Source: Bog-473 sp963783245 (GTDB taxonomy: Bacteria > Actinomycetota > Acidimicrobiia > Acidimicrobiales > RAAP-2). Taken from it: 64,000 nucleotides of DNA. This document shows, piece after piece, positions 52,389 to 60,567 of the stretch; within the stretch, counting starts at the first letter, position 1, and the number at the start of each line of letters is the position of its first letter. The stretch is from contig CAWAMS010000002.1 of assembly GCA_963783245.1 (NCBI GenBank), forward strand, positions 124,001 to 188,000, given 5' to 3'. The position numbers were made by a program, and so were the translations under genes. The notes under the pieces were generated by a model that was not told the origin of the DNA, made no database searches, and saw nothing but the letters and a program-made list of their open reading frames with translations.

Positions 52389-52675
52389 GACCATCCTCCC
52401 CCTGAGACGCACGTGTCCCAGCCGACTGATTCTTCGTGTGTCCCTGACCCGTCACCCTGCAGGGCCCGACCGTAGCAGCCGCCCGGCGAACGAATCTATG
52501 GTCACAACCGGGGAAGGGTTGCCCGAATTCGGGGCACCGCGTCCTCTCAGCCGAGGGCGGTTATGCGAGCACCGAACAGGGTCGCCGTTTGTTGGTCGAC
52601 GTCACCCCCGCGACGATCGCCGTCACCGTGATCGTGGAAGCTCCACGTACGCGCGCGTCCATCGCGGGCCGGGGG

Positions 52676-53113
52676 CTAGGCCGACTGTGGCATCTCGTCG
52701 GGACCCGGATCGCCACCCGAGCCGGCGATGGACAGGCGAGTCAGGTAGTGATCCCAGCCACCGGTGTGATCGGACACGGCGTCCGCGGGAAGGCCGCTGT
52801 GGACGAGTTGAACCCTGGTCTTTTCGCCTTCGGGGGCGAGGCTGATGGTCACGGTCGTCGAACCGGGCGGAATCGGATGCCCCGGTTCCGCCCACCCGAA
52901 GGTGAAAACGACACGCTCGTTGGGGACCACCTCGACGAATTTGCCCTCCGAGAGGTGCTGGTTGCGCACCTCGACCCGATAGAGGCCGCCGGGCTGCGGG
53001 TCGAGGTCAACCGCCTTACCCAACCAGGCTTGCTGCTTTTCGGGGTCGACCAGGAAGGGGAAGATGGTTTCAGGTCGGGCGTCGACGACGATCTCCCGGA
53101 TCAATTCAGCCAT
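52676..53113 (-). CDS. SRPBCC/AHSA1-family protein
   Basis: 145 residues, covering the START-like helix-grip fold: REIVVDARPETIFPFLVDPE, then KQQAWLGKAVDLDPQPGG, FGWAEPGHPIPPGSTTV and the C-terminal GGWDHYLTRLS ending of AHSA1 proteins. These bind a hydrophobic ligand in a cavity. ATG 53113 has AAGGAG upstream and overlaps the ArsR stop by 8 bases, a typical ArsR-SRPBCC pair in which the regulator controls both genes. Confidence 0.92.
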   Translation of the reverse strand: MAELIREIVVDARPETIFPFLVDPEKQQAWLGKAVDLDPQPGGLYRVEVRNQHLSEGKFVEVVPNERVVFTFGWAEPGHPIPPGSTTVTISLAPEGEKTRVQLVHSGLPADAVSDHTGGWDHYLTRLSIAGSGGDPGPDEMPQSA

Positions 53114-53456
53114 GTTCAGTGCTCCTTTTCTTTGTTGTCCCTTGTTGTCCAGTGGCGACCTCGGCGGCTTCTGCGGCATCCCGAAGTCGCAGAAGACCGT
53201 CGTTCCAGTACTCATCCAGGAAAGTTCGAAGGCGGGCCATCTCGTCACGATTGGCCTGATAGAGGCGTCGGGTTCCCACCCGACGCTCGATCACCAGTCC
53301 TGCTTCACGGAGAACCCCCAGATGCTGAGAGATCGCCGATCTGGTGACCTCTTGGAAGTTCGACGCGATGTCCGTCGCCGGTAGTTCTCGTCCCCAGACC
53401 AGCCGCAGGATCTCCCGGCGACGTGGTTCGGCGAGTGCTTTGAGTGCGGCGTCCAC
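53106..53456 (-). CDS. ArsR-family transcriptional regulator
   Basis: 116 residues with the ArsR winged helix LAEPRRREILRLVWGRELPA, then TRSAISQHLGVLREAGLVIE and the RRLYQANRDEMARL wing. No metal-sensing cysteine pair (CxC) is present, so it senses another signal or simply autoregulates. GTG start 53456, 6 bases after a perfect -10 box, so the message is leaderless. A 12-base palindrome lies in the promoter spacer. Ends within the SRPBCC gene. Confidence 0.93.
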   Translation of the reverse strand: MDAALKALAEPRRREILRLVWGRELPATDIASNFQEVTRSAISQHLGVLREAGLVIERRVGTRRLYQANRDEMARLRTFLDEYWNDGLLRLRDAAEAAEVATGQQGTTKKRSTEHG

Positions 53457-53462
53457 GTCCGT

Positions 53463-53492
53463 ATTGTAAGCAATAACTTACGTAAGTGTCAA
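53463..53492 (-). promoter_or_regulatory. strong promoter with palindromic operator, leaderless ArsR message
   Basis: On the minus strand: TTGACA (53492-53487), an 18-base spacer, TACAAT (53468-53463), then 6 bases to the GTG at 53456. The spacer contains the perfect 12-base palindrome ACTTACGTAAGT (53476-53487), overlapping the -35 box. This is an ideal arrangement for repression by the ArsR protein, and the start of transcription coincides with the start codon. Confidence 0.75.
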
Positions 53493-54104
53493 CTAACGTT
53501 CTTCGGGGTCCCAGCGCATGAACCAGATATGGGGGCCGCCATCGGGGGCATCGGCCTCATCGACGACCCGGAATCCGCATCGTTCGTAGATGGACACGTT
53601 GCGGGGTGTGCCCGTGGAAAGCAATGCGCCGACTCCGTCCGATCGCGCCCGTTCCAAACCTGTTGAGATCAGGGTCGCTCCATAGCCACGTCCCTGGACA
53701 TCGGGACGCACTGCGATCGAGTCGAGTTGCCAGAGTGGTCCGTCGGAGGCACGCGTATCGATCCACCTCCAGAAGGCGTCATAGCGACGCCCACCATCGT
53801 CGCTCAGCGCGCCGATCCGTGATTGGTTCCAAGGGTGGCTTTCCCATGAATCGAAACGCCGTGGAGGGATCCAGACGGCGGCGCCGTTTGCCACGCTGGC
53901 CTCCAGCACGAGCCCAAGTCCGAGGGCACGCTCGAGGAAGTAGGAGAAACAGAGCGTGAGCCGATCAGCGATGTCCTCTTGTTCGCCCATAGGCCAGAGC
54001 ATCATCGGCTCGTTGACAAATGCCCTACCGAAGACCGATGACAGCGCGCCGAGTCGCTCGGGACCTGCTTCTACGACTTCGATGTGCGAACGATCGAAGC
54101 TCAC
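53493..54104 (-). CDS. GNAT-family N-acetyltransferase
   Basis: 203 residues. The acetyl-CoA motif is IAVRPDVQGRGYGATLISTG (V-x-P-x-x-Q/R-G-x-G), followed by YERCGFRVVDE, the usual GNAT end. The N-terminal half (EVVEAGPERLGALSSVFGRA) fits small-molecule acetyltransferases that may give resistance or modify a metabolite. GTG 54104 overlaps the TetR stop (GTGA); the frame beyond that is inside the TetR gene. Regulator and enzyme are made together. Confidence 0.9.
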   Translation of the reverse strand: MSFDRSHIEVVEAGPERLGALSSVFGRAFVNEPMMLWPMGEQEDIADRLTLCFSYFLERALGLGLVLEASVANGAAVWIPPRRFDSWESHPWNQSRIGALSDDGGRRYDAFWRWIDTRASDGPLWQLDSIAVRPDVQGRGYGATLISTGLERARSDGVGALLSTGTPRNVSIYERCGFRVVDEADAPDGGPHIWFMRWDPEER

Positions 54105-54733
54105 ACCGGTGTCTTGCTCAGTGGGGGAGATACGGGCTCTTCGGCGGCCAAAAAGAGTGAGCTGTCGAGGAGGTCGAACGCCTCGTCCAGCAACGCCAAG
54201 ACGTTGCCGTTGCCGGAGTCCTCTGCCCAGCGGGCCATGACCTCCTCCACGGCGAGGAGAGCCGCACCCGCGACCAGTTGGCGAAGAAAAGGTCGGTCGT
54301 CGTGAGCGAACCACGGGCGGATCGCCGCGGCCAGACGATCACGGTTCCGGCGCTGTTCTTCGAGCCACCGACCGCGCAGCGTCGGTGTGTCGCGCAGCAT
54401 GACCTGGAAGGCCCGGGCGGCAACGGGATCTTCGTCGACCTGCGACAACGAGGCGGTCATCATGGCGCGCAGTACCCGGCTGATGGGTTCGGACGGTTCG
54501 TGCTCCGCCAGATGGTCGATCGAGTCGTCCATGCTGAGACGGGCAATGGCGGTGACGACGTCCTCCTTGCAGGGGAAGTAGCGGAAGAAGGTCCTCGGCG
54601 AGACATCCACCGCGTCGACGATGTCCTGCACCGTCGTCGAGGAGTACCCGCGCTCGAGGAACAGGCGGGACGCCGCTTCGGCCAGCTCGCGCCGGGTACG
54701 GCTCTTATTGCGCTCCGTCAAACCTCGGGCCAT
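54101..54733 (-). CDS. TetR-family regulator
   Basis: 210 residues. The TetR helix-turn-helix is clear (LAEAASRLFLERGYSSTTVQ, DIVDAVDVSPRTFFRYFPCK), followed by an alpha-helical ligand domain. It is divergent from an MFS exporter gene; a perfect inverted repeat lies between them. It is coupled to the GNAT gene. So one signal should control both export and acetylation. Confidence 0.93.
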   Translation of the reverse strand: MARGLTERNKSRTRRELAEAASRLFLERGYSSTTVQDIVDAVDVSPRTFFRYFPCKEDVVTAIARLSMDDSIDHLAEHEPSEPISRVLRAMMTASLSQVDEDPVAARAFQVMLRDTPTLRGRWLEEQRRNRDRLAAAIRPWFAHDDRPFLRQLVAGAALLAVEEVMARWAEDSGNGNVLALLDEAFDLLDSSLFLAAEEPVSPPLSKTPV

Positions 54734-54787
54734 CGTCGGTTTCCCCCTTCCGTGGCGCCCATGAGGATAGCTGTTCTTGCCCGATAT

Positions 54788-54802
54788 TGGCAGGTTCTGC
54801 CA
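54788..54802. promoter_or_regulatory. TetR-type operator TGGCAG-GTT-CTGCCA
   Basis: Perfect 6-base inverted repeat with a 3-base centre between the divergent TetR and MFS genes; a third TGGCAG copy follows at 54805-54810. Position and symmetry suit a TetR site that controls both genes. The MFS start must lie to its right, hence ATG 54826 or GTG 54811. Confidence 0.6.
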
Positions 54803-54825
54803 TAGTGGCAGTGACCGTCACCTTC

Positions 54826-56412
54826 ATGAGTGGGAACGACCAGTTGATCGACATCATCCCGGAGAGGCCCGCACCGTCACGTCTGCGCGACCGACCCTGG
54901 ATGACCCTGGTGATCGTGGCCATGGGCGTGATCATGGTCGGCATCGACGGCTCGGTGGTTGCCGTCGCCAATCCCTACATCGGGCGCGATCTGCACGCCT
55001 CCCTGGCCGACCTCCAGTGGGTCACCAACGCGTATCTCCTCGTGATTGCTGTGACGCTCATCCTCGGAGGCAAGCTCGGGGATCACTTCGGCAGGCGCCG
55101 CGTGTTCCTCATCGGCGTGATCGGGTTTTCCCTTGCTTCTCTGGCCATCGGACTCGTCGGGACCATTGACGGTGTCATCCTGCTCCGGGGCGTACAGGGC
55201 GCGTTCGGGGCCCTCCTGCTCCCCAACACCCTGGCCCTTCTGCGGGCCGCGTATCCTCCCGAGGAACTCAACCGAGCGGTGGGGATCTGGGTGAGTGCGT
55301 CAGCGACGGCCACCGCGGCGGGGCCGATCGTCGGTGGGTTCTTCGTCGAGCACATCTCTTGGCAGAGCGTCTTTTTCATCAACGTCCCGGTCGGTGTGGC
55401 GACGGTCGGGCTCGGCATGTTCGTGCTGGTGGAGTCGCGAGAATCAGAACGCCACCGTTTCGATATCCCTGGTGTCGTGACCCTGGCCCTCGGCTTGTTG
55501 GCGGTCGTCTACGCACTGATCAAGGCGCAGAGCTGGGGGTGGGGGAGCACGCGGACGCTCGGGCTTATCGCAGCGGGCCTCATCCTTCTCGCGGTCTTCG
55601 TCGCGATCGAGAGGAAGACCCCCAACGCCCTCATTCCATTGGGCATTTTCAAGGACCGCTCGGTGTCCCTGAGCGTCGTCATTGTGCTGCTTAACTTCTT
55701 CGCCCTCTTCGGTGTGCTTTTCTTCGTCGGCCTCTATCTGCAAAGCGTGCACGGCTACAGCCCGGTGGCAGCCGGTGTCCGGGTCCTGCCGCTGACGATC
55801 ACGTTCGCGCTTTCGAGCAACCTCGGAGCCCGATTGACGACCCGGTTCGGACCGTGGTTGCCGATCACCGTCGGGCTCCTGGCCACAGCGGTGGCGTTGC
55901 TGTCCCTCGCGACACTGCAGGTCGATTCACCGTATGTGCACCTGTGGCCGCCGTTCATCCTCATCGGACTGGGCATCGGACTGGTGGTCACGGCAGCGAC
56001 CGATGCCATTGTGGGGAACACGCCTGTCGATGAGGCGGGCGTGGCCGGTGGGATTCAAGGGACAGCCATCCAATTGGGCGGCGTCCTCGGGACCGCCGTC
56101 TGCGGTTCGATCCTCGGGGCCAAAGTGGCCACGGTCCTCCTTGGCGACCTCCTTGCATCCGGGGTTCCTCTCGGGTTGGCCCATAGGCTGGCGCATGCCA
56201 CGGCTGTCGTGTCCCAGGGTCTGGCTCCGACGTCGACCGGCGACTCCGGCCGTCTGGCCGAGGCCATCACCAGTGGCAGTCATGCCGCCTTCATGGAAGG
56301 CCTTCACCTGACCATGCTGGTTGCCGGCATGGTGGCTCTGATCGGCGCAGGAATGGGGCCCTTCATCCGACGTGGCGGTGGCAACGCCGGGCCCGAGCAC
56401 CGCGTCCTATAG
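54826..56412 (+). CDS. MFS drug exporter, DHA2 (14-TMS, EmrB/QacA) type
   Basis: 528 residues with about 14 helices. Motif A GGKLGDHFGRRRVFLIG between helices 2 and 3, the helix-1 aspartate in GVIMVGIDGSVVAVANP, and motif C-like GPIVGGFFVEHISWQSVFFI identify a proton-driven multidrug antiporter of the DHA2 family. Start ATG 54826; TTG 54787 and GTG 54811 are alternatives, but the first would lie over the operator. It is under the divergent TetR. Confidence 0.93.
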   Translation: MSGNDQLIDIIPERPAPSRLRDRPWMTLVIVAMGVIMVGIDGSVVAVANPYIGRDLHASLADLQWVTNAYLLVIAVTLILGGKLGDHFGRRRVFLIGVIGFSLASLAIGLVGTIDGVILLRGVQGAFGALLLPNTLALLRAAYPPEELNRAVGIWVSASATATAAGPIVGGFFVEHISWQSVFFINVPVGVATVGLGMFVLVESRESERHRFDIPGVVTLALGLLAVVYALIKAQSWGWGSTRTLGLIAAGLILLAVFVAIERKTPNALIPLGIFKDRSVSLSVVIVLLNFFALFGVLFFVGLYLQSVHGYSPVAAGVRVLPLTITFALSSNLGARLTTRFGPWLPITVGLLATAVALLSLATLQVDSPYVHLWPPFILIGLGIGLVVTAATDAIVGNTPVDEAGVAGGIQGTAIQLGGVLGTAVCGSILGAKVATVLLGDLLASGVPLGLAHRLAHATAVVSQGLAPTSTGDSGRLAEAITSGSHAAFMEGLHLTMLVAGMVALIGAGMGPFIRRGGGNAGPEHRVL

Positions 56413-56579
56413 GCAATCCGTTTCACTCCCTGGTCACCCATGCGTGCGTGTGTCGGGCGGCGCGCCCTCTCGGAAGGGCTGAAGGTCCCTGCACGAGGTG
56501 ACCATGGTCCCTATCCGCGTCCACCGAGACTGACGCAAGGTGGGGGCACAGGCAACTTCACGACACACAAGGAGCAGAC

Positions 56580-57185
56580 ATGCAACGCAAGGTTTTCGAT
56601 TTTCTCGTGAGCGCCGTCGGCGCAGTCATGGTGGTGGTGCTCCTTGTCGCAGGTGGGCTCCTGATGTGGGGCTACAGCTTCACGAACAACAGTGTGCACA
56701 GTCAGCTGGCGCAACAGGACATCGTGTTTCCGTCCGCCGCCGCGTTTGCCGCCGCCAAGCCCGGCACCGAGATCACACCGGGCATGAAGCCCTACCTCCT
56801 CAAGTACGCCGGACAGCCATTGACAACCGGCGCACAGGCCGAGGCGTATGCCGATCACTTCATTGCCGTGCACCTGAGCGAAATGCCGTACGGCGGCGTC
56901 TACGCCACCGTCAGCAATGCGTCGAGGGCCAACCCGACCGATACGGCGCTGGCCGCAGAAGTCCAGACGTCATTTCAAGGTACGACCTTGCGCGGCCTGC
57001 TCCTGGAGGCGTACGCCTTCTCCGAATTCGGTCTGATCGCCCTGTGGGCCGGGATTGCGGCGTTCGCATTGGCTGCGGTCATGGCCGTCCTGGTCGCCTT
57101 CGGGTTCTGGCACGCTCGGCGCACCCCGGTGGAGGAAGAGATAGTGCTCCACGCCCAACCCGAGCGCGTGCTCGTCACTGCATAG
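56580..57185 (+). CDS. actinobacterial two-helix membrane protein of unknown function
   Basis: 201 residues: N-terminal helix (AVGAVMVVVLLVAGGLLMWG, about 13-32), an outer region of about 110 residues, and a second helix (LIALWAGIAAFALAAVMAVL) followed by a short cytoplasmic tail. The N-terminus MQRKVFDFLVSAVG and YSFTNNSVHSQLAQQDIVFP occur in actinobacterial hypothetical proteins; no function known. ATG 56580 with AAGGAG upstream. Followed by a large hairpin. Confidence 0.82.
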   Translation: MQRKVFDFLVSAVGAVMVVVLLVAGGLLMWGYSFTNNSVHSQLAQQDIVFPSAAAFAAAKPGTEITPGMKPYLLKYAGQPLTTGAQAEAYADHFIAVHLSEMPYGGVYATVSNASRANPTDTALAAEVQTSFQGTTLRGLLLEAYAFSEFGLIALWAGIAAFALAAVMAVLVAFGFWHARRTPVEEEIVLHAQPERVLVTA

Positions 57186-58012
57186 GTCACTTCGACCGGA
57201 ACGTCGCAACGCAAGGCGCTCCACCCGGCCCGGCAGTCCAGCGGGTCGGGTGGAGGCGCGTCTGCGTCACGCGGAACGAAGGTGGGTGAGAGCGCCGTAC
57301 CGACCTGATCGGTGAGGGCAACAGCGACGACACGCTGCTGATAGGGGACCGGAAGTCCCGGGGTCGGCGTCAGCACGAAGCGACCGGCCACCCTGCCACG
57401 CGTGTGCACGAAGAGGTCAATTTCGGGACCGGGTAGGCCCACATCTTCGACCGCCCAGAGATTTCCACCCAGGAAGACGCGGGCGTCATGCTCGAGGGTC
57501 AGGCGTGGACGTTCGCCGCCTCCGTGCTCGAAGCGGCAGTCCCTCAGCCCAAGAAGAGCGATGAGCTCTTGTCGAGCCAGCGCGATCACTTCGGTTTCGG
57601 GTGCGCCCGCGGCCACAAGCTCTGAGAATCGGTAGATCAGGCCGATGAGATCCGCTTCCTCTGTCGCCACCGAATGGTGATGGCGATTCCGAGCGGCGAG
57701 CTCGGTCACCACGATGCCGACGATGAAGAGGCTCACCGCCGTCTCCACGTCGGCCCGGTCGGCGATGGCTAATCGTTCGTACGGGCGAGTGAGGAAGAAG
57801 TCGAACCAGAGGGTCGAAGAGACAGTGGCGAGGATGCCGGCCGTTCGATTTCCGACAACCGCTACCGCGACGATGACCGCCACAAAGACGAGGGCTGAGG
57901 CAGTGGCCGCGAAGGTCGAGCGGAACGGCACCAAGAGTCCACCGACCGCGAGCGGTACGAGCACCGCGGCGGAGAGGGTGAGCATGCCTCTGTAACGACG
58001 GAGCCACTTCAT
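56975..58012 (-). CDS. DUF4118 (KdpD-like) membrane protein, abnormal C-terminal end
   Basis: 345 residues as read. About four helices at the N-terminus (LTLSAAVLVPLAVGGLL, LVFVAVIVAVAVVG, then STLWFDFFLTRPYERLAIAD) form the DUF4118 domain of KdpD-like sensors; a GAF-like part follows and ends near QQRVVAVALTDQVGTAL. No histidine-kinase domain is present. After about 57285 the frame runs through the terminator hairpin and 211 bases into the opposite-strand gene, giving a proline/arginine-rich tail; a neighbouring frame would stop at once (ALTHLRSA). The original stop seems lost by frameshift. Start ATG 58012; GTG 58048 is an alternative. Confidence 0.72.
   Translation of the reverse strand: MKWLRRYRGMLTLSAAVLVPLAVGGLLVPFRSTFAATASALVFVAVIVAVAVVGNRTAGILATVSSTLWFDFFLTRPYERLAIADRADVETAVSLFIVGIVVTELAARNRHHHSVATEEADLIGLIYRFSELVAAGAPETEVIALARQELIALLGLRDCRFEHGGGERPRLTLEHDARVFLGGNLWAVEDVGLPGPEIDLFVHTRGRVAGRFVLTPTPGLPVPYQQRVVAVALTDQVGTALSPTFVPRDADAPPPDPLDCRAGWSALRCDVPVEVTYAVTSTRSGWAWSTISSSTGVRRACQNPKATRTAMTAANANAAIPAHRAIRPNSEKAYASRSRPRKVVP
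57216..57259. terminator. large GC hairpin between convergent genes
   Basis: Core arms TCCACCCG (57220-57227) and CGGGTGGA (57247-57254) extended by GCGC pairs with one bulge. It lies 31 bases after the stop of the 201-residue protein and, on the other strand, inside the odd tail of the DUF4118 frame; likely a bidirectional terminator. Confidence 0.6.
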
Positions 58013-58237
58013 GACGAGGTGACCGGGTGGTCGGCGCCCGGTCGTCACCCGCTGGGCTTTTGCCGGATCGTCCCTCGGGTACCCGCTGGAACCCGATCGT
58101 CAGGCGTTCGGGTTCCATGGCATCGAAAACGAGATATCCCACCGGAGCTGGCATTCGCGTTCTTCCCGGGTCAAAAGCCGGTCATCCCGGCTGTTCGCGA
58201 GTGTAGCGAACGGCACCGGCCCGGTCCCCGTCTTGAT

Positions 58238-58289
58238 CGGAACGGGAGGTTCCGCTTAGGGTGGAGCCCAATCGGAACGAGTGATTCCG
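58238..58289. promoter_or_regulatory. tandem TetR-type operators upstream of MFS-TetR operon
   Basis: Site 1: CGGAAC-GGGAG-GTTCCG at 58238-58254, perfect. Site 2: CGGAAC-GAGTG-ATTCCG at 58273-58289, one mismatch. Same spacing, 35 bases between centres, ending 20 bases before the MFS start. Likely bound by the TetR protein encoded at 59780-60466. Confidence 0.65.
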
Positions 58290-58309
58290 CAAAAAGGGAC
58301 GGGACAGGG

Positions 58310-59779
58310 TTGGCCTTGGGAGACAAACGCATTCATTACGGAGCCACGTTCGCCGTGCTGGCCACGGCCGCTCTGTCGTTCAGCCTGTTGCAATCGCTGA
58401 TCATCCCGGCCATACCTCTCCTCGAGCACACACTCCACACGGGACAGAGTGGGGCCAGTTGGCTTCTGACCAGCTACCTCCTGAGCGCCGCGATCGCGAC
58501 GCCGATTCTCGGGCGCACCGGGGACATCATCGGCAAGGACAGAATGATCGTGATCGTCCTGATCGCCGTTTCCGTCGGCACTGCGGTGAGTGCTCTGGCC
58601 ACGACCCTCCCGGTCATGTTGACCGGTCGTGTGATCCAAGGAGTCGGAGGAGCCGTCTTTCCCCTGGCCTTCGGCATCATCCGGGATGAATTCCCGCGCG
58701 AAAAGGTGGCGGGAGCAATCGGCGCCATGTCCGCCATTCTTGGGCTAGGAGTCGGCGCGGGCATCGTCCTCGCCGGTCCCATCATCGAGCACCTCTCCTA
58801 TCACTGGTTGTTTTGGATCCCGCTCGTCCTCTCGCTCGGCGCGGCGGTGACCACGTTCATGTTCGTCCCCGCATCTCCGGTGCGGGCGCCCGGTGGCATC
58901 AATTGGCTGGGAGCGGTTCTGATGTCGGGCTGGCTCACGGTGGGCCTGTTGGGCGTGTCCTATGGTCCGACCTGGGGTTGGAAGGATCCGACCGTTCTCG
59001 CCATGTTCGGCGCTGCCGCCGTTCTGATCGTGCTCTGGGTGTGGTCCGAGGTGCGCTCTCCGACGCCACTGGTGGACATGACCATGATGCGGATCCCCAC
59101 CGTCTGGACGACGAATCTGGCCGCCGTGCTCTTCGGCTTCGGGCTGTACGCCATGTTCGTGACGGTTCCCCAGTTTGCCCAGACCCCGTCGAGAGTCGGT
59201 TACGGATTCGGGGCGTCGGTGACGAAGTCCGGGATCCTCCTTGTGCCATTTGCTCTCGCCATGCTCGTCATCGCTCCCTTTACCGGTCGGTTGGCGCGCA
59301 TGGCCGGATCAAAGAACCTCCTCGTGGCCGGATCGTTGTTCTGTGCAGCCTGTTACGGCCTCTTGACCGTCGCGCACAGCCAGCCCTGGAACATCCTCGT
59401 CGCCTCTGGTCTGCTCGGCATCGGCATGGCCTTCGGCTATTCCGCCATGTCCAATTTGATCGTCGAGGCTGTTCCGCAGGACCAGACGGGGGTGGCCACC
59501 GGGATGAACACCAACATCCGGAACATCGGGTCGGCTCTCGGAAGCGGTATCGCAACCAGCCTTGTGGTCAGTAAGATTCTCCCCGACGGGTTCCCCGCGC
59601 AGCACGGCTACGAACTTGCCTTCATCGTCTGCGGGGGCTCTCTGATCGTCGCTGCGTTGGTTGCCATGAAGATCCCCCACCGTGACGGCCCGTCCATCGT
59701 CGAATCCGAGTCCCACCCCGCGCTCACCGCTGAAGCAGAAGTGTTCGTCGGCGCTATCGGCTACACGTCGGAGGCCTGA
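58310..59779 (+). CDS. MFS drug exporter, 14-TMS type
   Basis: 489 residues with about 14 helices. Motif A-like GRTGDIIGKDRMIVIVLIAV after helix 2, an ASWLLTSYLLSAAIATPILG segment, and IQGVGGAVFPLAFGIIRDEF mark a DHA2-like transporter. TTG 58310 lies after AAAAAGGGACGGGACAGGG and begins the conserved protein; the open frame to 58019 contains the operators and is not coding. The stop is adjacent to the ATG of the TetR gene, so both are cotranscribed. Confidence 0.9.
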   Translation: MALGDKRIHYGATFAVLATAALSFSLLQSLIIPAIPLLEHTLHTGQSGASWLLTSYLLSAAIATPILGRTGDIIGKDRMIVIVLIAVSVGTAVSALATTLPVMLTGRVIQGVGGAVFPLAFGIIRDEFPREKVAGAIGAMSAILGLGVGAGIVLAGPIIEHLSYHWLFWIPLVLSLGAAVTTFMFVPASPVRAPGGINWLGAVLMSGWLTVGLLGVSYGPTWGWKDPTVLAMFGAAAVLIVLWVWSEVRSPTPLVDMTMMRIPTVWTTNLAAVLFGFGLYAMFVTVPQFAQTPSRVGYGFGASVTKSGILLVPFALAMLVIAPFTGRLARMAGSKNLLVAGSLFCAACYGLLTVAHSQPWNILVASGLLGIGMAFGYSAMSNLIVEAVPQDQTGVATGMNTNIRNIGSALGSGIATSLVVSKILPDGFPAQHGYELAFIVCGGSLIVAALVAMKIPHRDGPSIVESESHPALTAEAEVFVGAIGYTSEA

Positions 59780-60466
59780 ATGACGCCACAAGCGACCGAG
59801 CCGCGCCACACCAGGGCGGCGATTGGCCCGAGTTCGCCGCGCCAGGTGAAGCCGTTGCGCCGCGACGCCGAGCTCAATTTGGCGAGAATCATGGAGGCGG
59901 CCCGCGATGTCTTCGCTGAATCGGGATACGACGGTTCCATGGAGCAGATCGCAATCAAAGCCGATGTCGGGATCGGAACGCTCTATCGGAGATTCCCCCA
60001 CAAAGAGGACCTTTTCAACGCCGTGACGGATCTGGCCAGAGAGCGCACCATCCACATCGGCGAAGAAGTGCTGGCTGACGTCACGCCGGCGAACGCCCTC
60101 TCGGAATTCCTGCGTCGCTGCATCGCGGTCCCTTCGTGCTGGAGGGTCACGACGACACGGCCACCATGGAGCGAGAGTGCAGGCGTCAACTCCGTCTTGA
60201 AGCACATCGCACCGACTGTCGACAAAGTTCTCCATCGGAGTCAGGAGGCCGGAACCGTTCGTGACGACATCGTGTTCGCGGACGTCATCCTCGCGCTGAT
60301 GTCGGTGCGCGCTGTGGCCGATCTCTGCGGCACCGATGCACCGACAGCGCCGGAGCGCTTCTTGGAGCTGGTCCTGGACGGGCTCCGTCCGGGCGGAGCG
60401 AGTTCTCTCACACCACCCATGAGTCGTCAACAGCTGAGCCGGGTTCTCACGAATCATCCGACGTAG
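59780..60466 (+). CDS. TetR-family regulator
   Basis: 228 residues. Helix-turn-helix LARIMEAARDVFAESGYDGS, then QIAIKADVGIGTLYRRFPHK; C-terminal ligand domain starts near residue 90. ATG directly follows the MFS stop (TGAATG) with GGAGG upstream. As last gene of the exporter operon it probably represses that operon through the tandem CGGAAC sites. A middle stretch (PSCWRVTTTRPPWSESA) is less helical than usual but not clearly broken. Confidence 0.92.
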   Translation: MTPQATEPRHTRAAIGPSSPRQVKPLRRDAELNLARIMEAARDVFAESGYDGSMEQIAIKADVGIGTLYRRFPHKEDLFNAVTDLARERTIHIGEEVLADVTPANALSEFLRRCIAVPSCWRVTTTRPPWSESAGVNSVLKHIAPTVDKVLHRSQEAGTVRDDIVFADVILALMSVRAVADLCGTDAPTAPERFLELVLDGLRPGGASSLTPPMSRQQLSRVLTNHPT

Positions 60467-60567
60467 GCGATCGCGCTGTCAGGCAACCCCCGTACGGTTC
60501 GCACTACGGGTCGTATCGGGGAGATCCCTGATTGTCTCTTCGGCTGCAATCGCCGAAGATGGTCCCC

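Noticed and set aside
20..56515. Repeated GGTCCCTA-like words near 20, 6528 and 56504
   Set aside because: Short, unevenly placed and not in equivalent positions; most likely chance in GC-rich DNA.
60080..60200. Compensated frameshift in the second TetR gene
   Set aside because: The stretch PSCWRVTTTRPPWSESA looks odd, but the other frames give nothing better and both flanks stay in the same frame.
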